Below, piece by piece: positions 25,701 through 35,966 of a stretch of 64,000 bases of DNA. Position numbers and translations under genes: made by a program. How positions within the stretch are numbered: position 1 is the stretch's first letter; each line of letters opens with the position of its first letter. The stretch spans positions 2,728,001 through 2,792,000 of the forward strand of contig JAITYX010000017.1 in assembly GCA_021018815.1 (NCBI GenBank), given 5' to 3'. Origin of the DNA: Talinum fruticosum. Its lineage: Eukaryota > Streptophyta > Magnoliopsida > Caryophyllales > Talinaceae. A model generated the notes under the pieces. The model did not search any database and was not told the DNA's origin. It was given only the letters and a program-made list of their open reading frames with translations.

Positions 25701-28700
25701 AAGCAAGAGCCTTAAGCGTACAGAAATACTTCCCACTAAGCAACAACTAATGAGCATAAGAGCAATAAATGCGCAGAAAAGCTTTCCCTTAAGCAGTGAG
25801 TCAGTGAATAATGATGTGAAACTTTTCCCTTTTAGAGCATGTGTGCGCAATAACACACACGTTTGGATAGGGGCGGGGGTGAGAAGGTGAACAAATTAGG
25901 CTCAAAGTTTAATCTTAGATCTTAAATCTTAAATAAAATAAAATAGAACTTTGCAGACGACCACAAAGAGTAGCATTATATAAATCATAATAATTCCACC
26001 TTGAAGCACACAAACTTATATTGCAAAAACATATATCCCAATCGGTTGATTAGTAAACACCACATAGACTGCGGAATCACATCAATTGAGTCGTCTTCTT
26101 TTTCCTTTACTTGGAAGGGGGTGCAGGAGCAGCAATTTCATTCATTGAAACATAAATAACTTCAGAAAATAAATCCTACAAGCAAAAGGGCTGCAACATA
26201 CCATGTGATCTCTAGGATTGGGGCGCCTTTGTAACTCCATCTCATCAAACTCAAAGACAGGAAGCAATTCCACCGCATTGACACCAAGCTCCAAAAGATG
26301 TGGAATCTATAAATTAAATAAATCCATCATCAAGAGTTATGCCAGGAAGTTCTATGCAACATTCACCAGTGTTTTTTTTTTTATTTTAAAAAAATCATCA
26401 AGAAGGCTTATGTGAAAATGATAATATGGAAGGAGAATAAGTTTTTGCAAGAATAATTGCAAAATAGTAAGAACAGTATGAAAACGAGAGAGTGAGCATC
26501 TCCTCGCTTGGAGAACCGGCAATAGAATGTTTTCCAGAAAGCATAACAGCCAGGAACTAGAACAATCATAAAAGTAATTTATTTTTTCCCAGAAGAGATA
26601 TATGATATATCCTCAGTTCTAGCATAGATATCCTACAGTAAAGCAACAGTAGTATACCAACTTGGAGCATTTTTTACTTTACAAGGTACGGAGACAAAAA
26701 GGAGCAAAGAAACAATGTATTCATGGTCTTCTTCTTGTTCTTCTTTTCCTTTTCTTTTGGGGGGGTGTCCAGATAAGGCACAAAAACATATACACACTAT
26801 GGGGAGAGGAGCACCAAACCTGAGACCTAATAAACTCGAGACATCAACATAGACTACAATGCTAAAATCTCATTGGCGACGGAAGGTCTATATAAGTTTA
26901 TGACATATTCTGAAAGCAATGTTGTCAACAGGGGAGATCATTTTGTCAAGATGGAAACAACAATGTAGAAAACCTTTTCAATAGTCTTCGCCAAAACAAT
27001 TTTGACATTACTGTAATGCACTATTCAGATTCTACAGATTATTACCTTCTCAATCAAACCAAGGTAGCTTCCTCGTATATTTGTGTCAAGTCCACTAGAT
27101 TCATCAATTGTAAATGCACGAACATTCATCTCATAAATGATAAGATCTTTCTGCAACATATAGTGCAAAATGATATCAACAAATGCATAAATGTATATGT
27201 ATAATAGAATAATGTACAGCAGAAGCAAGGAAAAGACAGAATGCAGAACAGTAAGCTCTAAAGCACACGGAACTATGGAACTGATCAAAAGCATTCAAAC
27301 GCAAGGGAAATTCAACATTTCGGAACTGAACATTGTTCCTGTCTCCAGAAAACAGGGATTACTATCTCAAACATTCATCCTGTATCAGTTACAAAGATAT
27401 AGCTTTGTGTTACATGCAATGATCTTGCTACCTGACAGATACATATCATGGGGGCAAAAAAGGATGCATTTACCTCCGGTATGTTCGGATGCTTGTCATC
27501 TCCCCAGTCAAAGGATGGGCTATCAAAGTCATAGGTCCCAAGGAACTTAGAGAGCTTATTGTTCGCATCTCCAAAAACCCGGCGCCCTTCAACAAACTTT
27601 GCATATGGATCAATCAGAACAAATCTACTGTCAAAACGATGCCCTTGGTGCCAATCTTGAGGACCATCCATGCGGTAACCATAAAGAACACCACTTCGTG
27701 GCAAATCCTACATCATAGAAAGGATCTTTCAGAAAGGGGGCCAAGGAAGGAAAAATCAGGAAGGCAAATGTGAGAAGTAAATTTGCAGTTTAAGAAAGTT
27801 CTCAAAGAACCTCATACACAGGTTGAATCAATTCTCAATAATAGTTAACACAAAGTAGTGCCAGTGCCTTTGGCCCCGAGTAACAGATGAAGCCCAATTG
27901 CAGGAAAATGATGACAGCTTATCACCATTTACCCATTCCCATAGATGATATTAAATGAAGGTAACCATCACACCATCACAACAAAACACTAATGAAACTC
28001 AAGAAACCTATGTGCTATTTCTTTTAACAATTTGAACAATATATCACCAGATACTTGGAGTCCTGAAAATGCAATTCATCAGAGCTCTTTTTCCAGCATC
28101 CTCTGTGCTAGAGAGGAGTCTAAAATGTCAACACATTTGGTTAAGATGCCCTTTTCCATTCTATTCAAACATTTTAATATGCAACACCTTTCAAACACTC
28201 ATGTTAATGTATTGCTTTGCTCAACTGTATTTGCTCCGTGGACACTGTTTGCTGTGAGAGGCTGTGTTCTTAATTGATGAATTGAATCCTTGGACCTTGG
28301 GAACATGCAGCTGTGGTGTCATATGAAATTTTGGGTCTGCTCTATTGAGATTTTGGGGGTTTGCCACTACAGAAATGGGGCGTGATCCCCACAAAAGCCT
28401 CTTTTTATCTTCTGCATTTTTAGGCGTTCGAAAAGGGTGATACCACTAATTGCCATTCATAGTGCAATTTTGCCTACCAGATCACATTAGCTTCATGCTT
28501 TACCCTTATTATCTTTTGGGACAGAAAATAGTTGATCCGCCCACCCAAGTCATCACCACCACAACAATGACAACTCTCACTCTCCCGTGCTCGAGCAAGT
28601 TTGGGAGATCCAAATGTAGACAACCTTACCGAGCAAGACAGAGGTTGACTTTCAGAGGCCTATAAAAAGTTTTTGAAAAGCATAATTTGAGTGATTAAGA

Positions 28701-31700
28701 CATTTGAAAATGAAAAAACAAAAAATATGGGGAGTAGAATAATGACGAGTGACAACCATATGATACTAGTAATTGTATCAAATCATAAGGTCAAACTAAA
28801 AAAATAACATAAATTCAAAAATATAGTGATATGGACATTCCAATCATATATAATAAATTTCTTAATCAAGAAAACAATACAGTACACTCAACAAAACACG
28901 AGTCGGGCAATTATATTTGTAGGACAAAAAAATAGAAGAGATGCTAAAAGGAACTGATTTTTTGCAAACCTAGTCATTCAGGCCAGTGCATTAAAATGCA
29001 CTAATGAGGCTTACGTGCCTATGTGACAAAGCATAAGGACCAGCTTACCTAACATCTGCTATCCTAACTCTAAACCTTCACAGAATCTCCTATCTAGAGT
29101 CATGTCCTCCGTAAGTAGCAACTAGGCCAAATCTAGTTTGCAAACTTCATTCCAGTTTTCACCTGGTCTTCCTCTTCCTCTCTTGTATTCCAAACGTCCA
29201 TTTTCTCCACCTCCTAAAGGGTACATCTATACTACTCTTGACGTGTCTAAACCACCCGAGTCCTATTTGGTACATCTTATCCTCTATAGGGGCATGCCCA
29301 CCTTCCTCTTAATCACCTCATACCTTGTCCTTTCCAATCTTATATGTGCACTCATCCATGGAATCATCATCATCTTTACAACCATCAGCTTTTGAACCTG
29401 GACCTTAGCAACCGGCCAACATTTAAACTCATACTACAAGGCCAGTATACAGCCATTCAATAAAATTTTTCCTCTAGTTTCATCAAAATCCTATTGTCAC
29501 AAAAATTCTTCCATTCTTGAGTCACTAGTCATCAATGTGCAAGTTTAAAACATGTTTGACTCATTAACTATCCAGCAATTTGATTACAATGAACTAGATC
29601 AACAATCATCTACTCATTTGGCACAAAGTAGCATGTAAGTCATTGGTTTCCCAACCACTGTACTGACGAGGAGAGAACCATTTGGAAGCCAGTCATTTTT
29701 TAAAAAAAGGTAAAAAGGCCTCTATTTTCGGGCCCTATGCAAGATATAAGGGGTTTTAGAGGGCCATTGGGAGGGGGATATAATTCAATGTTCAGGCCCA
29801 AAAGCTTGTAACATGGACAGATAGAGTTTTATAGAAATGATATAAACAAAGCTTAAAAACTTCCAAAAACCACATGATGAAGATTCATGAATTGTGATGC
29901 ACCATGACACAGATGTACAAGCATACAGACACCGCCCCTCCCCCACCCCACAACCAACACCCAAAACCTAAAAAAGGATAATGAAAAAGAATAAAACCCA
30001 CTGTATACACCTGTGAGTCCAAGGACAAGTAAAATAGATAGTCAAGTATTGAAATGGAGGTAAGAGACCAAGTTGCCAAACAGAAATCAAAAGAAGCGCT
30101 GAAGAACTTGGAGCTTACCTCAACGCAAATATGCCATATGTCTTCTGTACGATTTATATTGGGATCTAGCCTTAATTCCACCATCTCCCCATCTTCTACA
30201 TTACCCTCACTCCTAAAAATCATTTGAATTTTGTGGTCAGTATTTCACATCAGACAAAGCAGGAAAGCAAATAGCGACCAAAGGAGAACCATACAAGTTC
30301 ATGATAATGTTACAGAGAAAAAAAGGAAAAACTTAGTGGGCTTGGAATAGAAGAGCAATGAAAATTCACAGTCACAGTGCCTGAACTGTAACACTGTTAC
30401 CTCAAGAAGCAATTACATGATCAAAATTAAAAACCTAAGTCTGCCCCAGAGTTATTCAGGGAAATGAAGAAAATTTATAAATAACATTTAAAATCATAAA
30501 TAACTATGTAAAACGTTGATCACTATGGAAGAAGATACACATACTCACCCACCAATGTGTGGAAGCAATAAGCAAAGTGTAACAGAAGTAGCATGCTGTG
30601 AAAAGACTGCAAAATTTATTCCATTCCCAAGTTCTGATGCACCTAATGGGTGTGCCTGACCTGAGGAGACTTTGAATGATTCAGTTGTCTCTGGTGCTCT
30701 TGAAGCTTCTACCTTTCACAGAAAAAGAAGGGTATGACGAACACAAGGAAGCATAAACATGTATGAACTAATTCAACAGAATTTAGGGAAAAGGAAGAAA
30801 AGACAACCAAATAAGTCAGTAGAAGAAGTCCATTGGAAGATAGACCCCACAAGATGAGATAACCCCCCGCACGCCCCCAAAAAAAAGGCCATTGGCACAC
30901 AATAAACTCATATACAATCCAATCAGATTTATGCGCCATAATCCAGCACTAAATAACACAGGATTCCTCCACATCATCCAGCGCCTGGAAACAAATGCAA
31001 CACCCAGCATGAATCCACCAGCGAGGTCTGGGGAAGTCAATATGTACATAGTCTTACAGTCTAACTAGTTGAGACTAGTAGAAGGGATTTTCTTTCAATC
31101 AATCCGACAAGGGATGTTTCATAGAGTTTCACATTTGAAAACACTTTCAGAGGGTAGAATTAACAGTTTAGGATTCATTTATATATAGACTCCAGCACAG
31201 AAACTCAGCAGAAACCATCTTGCAAACACTAGTCTCCAAGACTTCATCCTCATCTTCACCACCAGCATACAATAGTTCTGATGGGAGGAAGCTTCATCAA
31301 CCGTATTTACAATTTAAGCAAAAGCATTCTCCTCTAGCAATCCATCCTAAAACCAAAGAGGACCACCTAACCGAGACTAGGGAGAGGAAATATGAAGGAT
31401 GTACAATGACAACTAAAAAGCTGGATGATTTTTTTTTATGTCCTCATTTATTCTCCTTTTATCAATTTAGAAGCAAATCCAGACATGGAAACACAATACA
31501 CTATGTTTAATACACAAATCAGACGTTCAAACGAATCAAATGAAATTAATAACTAAAGTTCTGTCTAGGCAGGAGGAGGTGAAATGCAAGCAATCTTAGC
31601 CATGAAACACAAGAAGGCCAGTTCCATTGGATCCTAAATGTTCACCATTCTCTTTCGTAAAGCTTTTAACAATTCCTTTTCATTCAGAAAACCAGATTTT

Positions 31701-32626
31701 CAATGAAGCATATCCAAGGCAACTAGAAATACCTCAATCACATTCTCTTGCGTTCCACGACCATAGGCGTTTGTAGAAACTTGCCTGATGCACCCCCTTG
31801 TCTAACCTATGCCAAAAAGTTAAACCAAACACTTCAACATATGCCAACAACAATGCAAATGTCGCATCACACATGCCATTTATTTAAAAAGTGACCCACC
31901 GTGGTGAGAACCTGTTCAGCACCGCCTGATCCTTTCATACTTGATTGCAATCTGTTCATAGTCCATAATCAGTTTTTATGCAGGTTATCTCATTCTTCAA
32001 ATCAGTAAAAGAAAGCACATGACCTTCAAGGCATGAGGCGGATATTTTCATATATCTGTCGATATTTTTAACAAATGAGCTTCACATAATGGTAAAACAC
32101 TAAGAGCTTTGCACTTAGAAGGTCTGCATTGCTTACTTCAAACACCAACAAATTCAACATTTACCAGCCCGTTATTTAAAAATTAAACTATTCCACGGTT
32201 CTCCGCAATCTTTTAACAACACAGCTAAGTAAAATAACTTTCAGTTGCACGAAATTAAACAGAACTATATCGTAGTCCATGGGGATATATGAAAGCATCC
32301 TACATTGACAAAATACAAGCCATTGCCAATTGATTTTGCGTCGGAACCTCATTTGGAGTACCCCAATAATTCAAAATTTAACATAATCTCGATTGCGGAG
32401 CTCAATTTCATGGCAATAAAATCAAGCATGATGACTTTCATTATAACAAATGGCGATTAAATTAAACGACACTCTCATCCAGGCGATCAAACACCAAACG
32501 AAACGAAATGAGAAAGCACGAAAACTGGAGAACTCACCCTACGGCAGTAGCGAAGGAGAGAGAAGGGCGGTGAGGAGAGAGAAGAGAGAGACTGGAGGGA
32601 GAGGGGAGGAAAGAGGAGTGAAGCAT
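13706..32626 (-). CDS. ISA3: Isoamylase-type starch debranching enzyme 3, plastidial
   Basis: Coding exons in transcript order are 32538-32626, 31900-31951, 30549-30712, 30119-30212, 27474-27707, 27046-27150, 26202-26306, 25545-25679, 24102-24188, 22640-22697, 21922-21985, 20914-21013, 19726-19826, 19393-19444, 18944-19006, 18572-18661, 18425-18497, 18060-18139, 17019-17123, 16811-16909, 15698-15759, 14387-14495 and 13706-13816. All phases join, giving 743 residues (Arabidopsis ISA3 is about 764). A Ser/Leu/Pro-rich N-terminus suits a chloroplast transit peptide. A CBM48 starts near HPLGA (68). The GH13 barrel carries DGFRFD with nucleophile Asp408, acid/base Glu445 in IIAEPWD, and Asp518 in VIAHDG. 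The enzyme cuts alpha-1,6 branches of glucan during starch breakdown. ISA3 rather than ISA1 or ISA2 is inferred from sequence recall and complete catalytic residues. In-frame upstream ATGs at 32677 and 32788 leave the exact start open. Confidence 0.95.
14065..14265 (-). mobile_element. SINE-like remnant in ISA3 intron 22
   Basis: On the minus strand there is a good B box (GAGGTTCAATCCC) with an A-box-like sequence about 45 bases upstream (AAAGCAGAGTGAT). The end is A-rich (AAAAAAAAATCAAAAAAA). It lies between exons 22 and 23 of ISA3 in the sense orientation. Confidence 0.5.
17898..18004. mobile_element. Tourist-like (PIF/Harbinger) MITE in ISA3 intron 18
   Basis: The 107-bp element begins GGCCTTGTTCTTTTTAGC and ends in the imperfect reverse complement (GCTAAAAAAACAGGGCC). 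It is flanked on both sides by TTA, the usual Harbinger target duplication (17895-17897 and 18005-18007). Its interior is built of TTACAAC-type motifs. It sits 55 bases from exon 18, downstream of the splice donor. Confidence 0.75.
23078..23113. repeat. (TG)n microsatellite in ISA3 intron 9
   Basis: A compound TGTGTG/TGCG dinucleotide run of about 36 bases. Confidence 0.85.
23680..23822 (+). mobile_element. SINE-like remnant in ISA3 intron 9
   Basis: On the plus strand an A-box-like TGGTAACTACTC is followed about 25 bases later by a B-box-like GGGTACGAGTCCC. The segment ends in an A-rich tail near 23805-23822. It is antisense to ISA3. Confidence 0.45.
24270..25375. mobile_element. Foldback / MULE-like element in ISA3 intron 8, with a duplicated left terminus
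   Basis: The left terminus contains TTGTTTAGTGTTTGAATTA, and its imperfect reverse complement is found near 25300-25370. Further inside, a CTCTCTATCTTCATCTCT motif near 24635 is mirrored near 25060. The arms therefore pair over much of the element. The left terminal unit is present twice in direct tandem with a period of 98 bases (24271-24368 and 24369-24466, essentially identical). No transposase frame is visible, so the element is non-autonomous. Confidence 0.65.
24271..24466. repeat. Exact 98-bp tandem duplication
   Basis: Two near-identical copies lie head to tail at 24271-24368 and 24369-24466. The identity is much higher than that of the matching inverted arm on the other side of the element, so the duplication is recent. 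Confidence 0.9.
28500..28660 (-). mobile_element. Au-like SINE remnant in ISA3 intron 4
   Basis: The plus-strand segment CAACCTTACCGAGCAAGAC followed by AGAGGTTGACTTTCAGAGG resembles the central part of plant Au SINEs (the GTACGCAACCTTACCC / GAGGCTGTTTCCA region) in reverse orientation. Only part of the element is recognisable. The match is from memory. Confidence 0.35.
29040..29345 (-). mobile_element. RTE-type LINE 3' fragment (reverse transcriptase C-terminus), decayed
   Basis: Read on the minus strand with frame changes, the segment gives [10 protein letters not shown], then a [13 protein letters not shown] block, then KRGRGRP, then [13 protein letters not shown]. These match the conserved end of plant RTE reverse transcriptases (VGVAPIEDKM, RLRWFGHVQRRP, GRGRPKKTW, LTEDMALDR). 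Stops and shifts interrupt it, so it is dead. It lies in ISA3 intron 4 in the sense orientation. Confidence 0.65.
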
Positions 32627-34451
32627 TTTTAGTGGTGGTTGTGGTGATTGTGATGAAAGTAGAGAGTGAGCGTCCATGATATAATAATGAAAGACGCTGA
32701 AAATATCTGGTGATGAGACTGAGACTATCACTAATTGAGGAAGAAGAAGAAGAAGAAGGAGAAGAGAAGAAGATGGAAGGAGAATCAAAGAAGCTCCATC
32801 ACGACCGAAATTAGGCCGGAAATTAGAATCGACGTTAATTTGACGTTTTCTTCATCCTCAAGAGCGGCACGGAAGCAGGGGATGTATTGGGTCCCACGCC
32901 TTTCCACGTGAACGGTTTCCCTTTCTAGTCGGACCGCTCCGCCCGTTTCCTGCTCAAATTCGTATCTAAATGTTTTTTCAATTTTTTTTTTGGGGTTCAG
33001 GTCTAATATTATTATTACAATACAAGTAGATGGAGAGAATTATATTTATATTATATAAAATTACATGTATAATTCTTCTCTTCAGAGAATGTTGTTCATA
33101 TATTTATTATATTTGTTATTATATTGACAAATATTCAAGTTTAATAGAGTATCTAATAGTTGATTGCAGCTATTAAAAATTTGGTAGTTTTAGATTATAT
33201 AATGTGTTATTTTATGTTATTTATATATAGAAAATGTAAATTTAATTTGTAGAAATTAGTGGAAAGAAAATTATCAAGTAAAAAACAAGGCTTTGAGAAA
33301 TATATAAATAAATGTCAATGGAGTAGGAAATAAAGTTAAAAAATTTATTCATTCGATAAAAATATTTTCATACTAGTTTAATACACTGTGCATGCAAAGA
33401 TTTATGTCATAGTTTTGTAAAAAAAAAAAAAAAAGTTAATGTAGGATATCAACAATTTATGTGATTGTTTATATTAAATGCTAATAATAAATTATATTTA
33501 TTATCTTTTCTCAGAATCATGCCTTCCCTTGAATTATCAAATCGAATAATGTGCATACCTTATAAGCTAGTAAGTACAATCTAGTCTAAATAAACGGAAT
33601 GCATATAGATCATGCATTTATAAGTTCATATGAATTAATATCATGTCTTTAATAATTTATAAAAAAAACTTCAAACTTTTTTTTTCTTTAGTCCAAAATT
33701 TATTTTCAAACTACGTGTAGATTATCAATCACACGCGTTAACATATGAGTTATCATTAAATTTAAATAGAGTATATGTATATATAGATTGAAAAATGCAA
33801 ATATATATAGATATCTCTATTAAATGATAGCGTAACAATTATGTATTTTTTCATTTTCAAGCCGAGTTTAATTAGTATAATTTAGAATTCATAAACTATT
33901 ATATGTTGTGTTACAATTTTTCTTAATATACATTTATTAATGTCATTATAATAAATATGTCATTATGTCATGAAGTCAATAAAAATACTATTGAAGATAG
34001 ATAAAGAGATCGATAATACCTGCTAAGTAAATATTTCTATTGATTAACAAAAATAGCCAAGTTACGATAATTGATAATGTTTATCAAAACAAAAAATCAA
34101 TAATACCTGTGAAGTCAATAGTTATATTGATTAACAAAAATAACCAAATTAAGATAAATATAAAGCATATGTATCGAAAAGAAATATAGTAAAATTTGAG
34201 ATAAATATGTTGCACTACCATATAGCTTGTTTCTTTATTGAAATGCACAATAATAAACATACGATAATTTAAATATACCTGTCTTGAAAATTAAGAAACT
34301 ATTTCTTGATCCACAAGAACACACCTCAGGTACCCTCTGCTATATCCTAGTTGCGAGATGACATAAAAGTTAAACAACAAATACGAGTCAATAATTATCA
34401 AAATATTGATTAAATTAATAAATCAGAAAAAAAACATTTGAAAATTAGGAT
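32627..34451. other. ISA3 upstream region
   Basis: A CT-rich leader on the minus strand (near 32735-32780) precedes the ISA3 start. Further upstream the DNA is very AT-rich with no gene seen, apart from a diverged tandem duplication near 34.0-34.2 kb. Confidence 0.5.
34004..34165. repeat. Diverged ~90-bp tandem duplication
   Basis: Two copies at about 34004-34080 and 34094-34165 share TATTGATTAACAAAAATA, AATACCTG upstream of it, and CCAA-TTA-GATAA downstream. Confidence 0.6.
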
Positions 34452-34652
34452 TTAGGGCTGAGTAAAGCTGGTTCGGAAGCTGTGTAGGAGTCGTGGATGG
34501 CTTCCAATGTGATGGGTGGATAGAGGATGTTTCTTAGGGCTGTGTTGGAGGCCTGGAGAGGAGGGGGGAGAGGGAGTTTTCACGAGGTACTCAAGAGGAG
34601 GAAGGTTGAAGTAGAGGTGGTGGTGGTGGTGGTGTTGTTGTTTTCCGGCCAT
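34452..34652 (-). CDS. Hypothetical small His-rich protein, 66 residues
   Basis: I do not recognise this protein. The frame begins at an ATGGCC in good context. It has a run of six His near the start, a LPPLEYLVKTPSPPSSP stretch, and a basic Pro/His/Ser-rich end. No signal peptide or membrane segment is visible. Supporting a real gene are a TATAAATA box about 170 bases upstream, a local rise in GC over very AT-rich flanks, and a pyrimidine-rich leader. It could equally be a short non-conserved frame. Confidence 0.4.
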   Translation of the reverse strand: MAGKQQHHHHHHLYFNLPPLEYLVKTPSPPSSPGLQHSPKKHPLSTHHIGSHPRLLHSFRTSFTQP

Positions 34653-34819
34653 GAGGTAGCTGTTATTTGAAGTTATAGCCTTGGCTTGGGGAGGTCAGGT
34701 GACCCTTGTGGTGGTTTGGGTGGAGGGGTCTTTTCCGGGGGATGTATATAGTATATATATTCTCACCTTAAGGAGGAGAAGAAGTAATTAATGAGGGTAA
34801 TGGAAGATCTGAAGTGGGG

Positions 34820-34827
34820 TATTTATA
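34820..34827 (-). promoter_or_regulatory. Possible TATA box for the His-rich small frame
   Basis: TATAAATA followed by CCCC on the minus strand lies about 168 bases upstream of the ATG at 34652. Confidence 0.4.
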
Positions 34828-35097
34828 GTTGGAATTTGCATGGCTTCCATCCTTTATCTTCTTCCACGTACATGGAGTTCGCCTCGTGCTTGGTGGCCCG
34901 GAGCTAACCAGTAGCAAGGCTTTCGGCTACCCGCTTTCACACTTAGCTCGCCCGCCGGAATAAGTTTTAGTTCTTTTTTAAAGTGAAATGATACATTATA
35001 AGGATATATACTTTAAGTGTCTCATCTAAATTTAAAAATTATATTATCATATATAATTAGAAAATTAATTTTACTAACCGTCATTCTAAAGGCGACA

Positions 35098-35966
35098 GTT
35101 AAGAGCTATTTTTATTCATTTAAAATGAAATTTTCTTAACGTAATTATTAGTATATTTTTATTTTAAATAAAATATTTTTATCATTCTATTAAATTTCAT
35201 TATCTAGTTCTTTCTAAATTATTTTTTTTTAATATAAATTTACTAACTAACAACTCTACCATTTTTTTTAATCAAAATTTATCTCACCTCATAATTAAAA
35301 AGTCCACCATTTTTTTATCACAAAATTATATCCTTCAAATTTTCAGCTTGGATAAGTAAATTTGACATCTGTTGGATCAAGGTTGGATGACTTTGACATC
35401 TGCATAAGTAAATTTGGCATCTTTTTTGAATAGGGAGTGGGAATTCAATTTTTCGATATATACATCCGGGACGAAGCAAAGTTGAATCAAGGCTTTCAAT
35501 CTTATTTATTGAAAGGATGACTTTGACATCGTTCTTGCATCAAATCCATCTAACTGGTTGAGAAGTTCTAACATGGTCCTTTGTATTTTACGTTCACCAC
35601 TAGAATGAGCATCATACCTAAAGAGCCTTGCTACTTCAACAGTTTCTAGATCTAACCGTGATATATTTACTTACACCTTACCTTTTTGTCCCAACTGCAT
35701 TAATTTCGTCAATAAAATTGAAGGGTATAATTTTGGTGATAAAAAAATAGTGGACTTTTTAATTATGGGGTGAGATGAATTTTGATTAAAAAAATGGTAG
35801 AGTTTTTAGTTAGGTAAATTTCTATTTAAAAATAAATAAATAAATTGGAAAGAATTAGATAATTGGATCTAATAGAATGATAAAAAGAATTTATTTAGAA
35901 AGAAAATATACTAGTAATTATATTAAGATAAGATTTCATTTTCAATAGATAAAAATAACTTTTAAC
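35098..35966. mobile_element. Pack-MULE-like foldback element, ~870 bp, with ~250-bp terminal inverted repeats
   Basis: The left arm (about 35098-35344, starting GTTAAGAGCTATTTTTAT) pairs with the right arm (about 35716-35966, ending ATAAAAATAACTTTTAAC). Matches such as GTCCACCATTTTTTTATC against its mirrored partner run almost the full arm length. Between the arms lies a loop of about 370 bases carrying a captured piece of an RPT2-type gene. Long terminal inverted repeats around a host gene fragment are the mark of Pack-MULEs. No transposase is present, and a clean target-site duplication was not found. Confidence 0.75.
35432..35619 (-). pseudogene. Captured 26S proteasome ATPase (RPT2-like) gene fragment
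   Basis: On the minus strand the loop encodes [11 protein letters not shown], then [18 protein letters not shown]. After a one-base shift near 35531 it continues [15 protein letters not shown], then [16 protein letters not shown]. These follow the order of the AAA ATPase core of proteasome subunit RPT2 around the segment after Walker B ([31 protein letters not shown]). The sensor-1 ATN and the Arg-finger region are altered, and both ends are missing, so no functional protein can result. A 16-base piece of the fragment (GGATGACTTTGACATC on the plus strand) occurs twice, at 35385 and 35515. RPT2 is inferred over other RPT subunits from the RYDAHSGGEREIQRTM wording. Confidence 0.8.

Noticed and set aside
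32627..32788. Longer N-terminus of ISA3 from upstream in-frame ATGs
   Set aside because: It adds a poly-Leu stretch that fits translated CT-rich leader better than a transit peptide. It is kept only as an alternative start.
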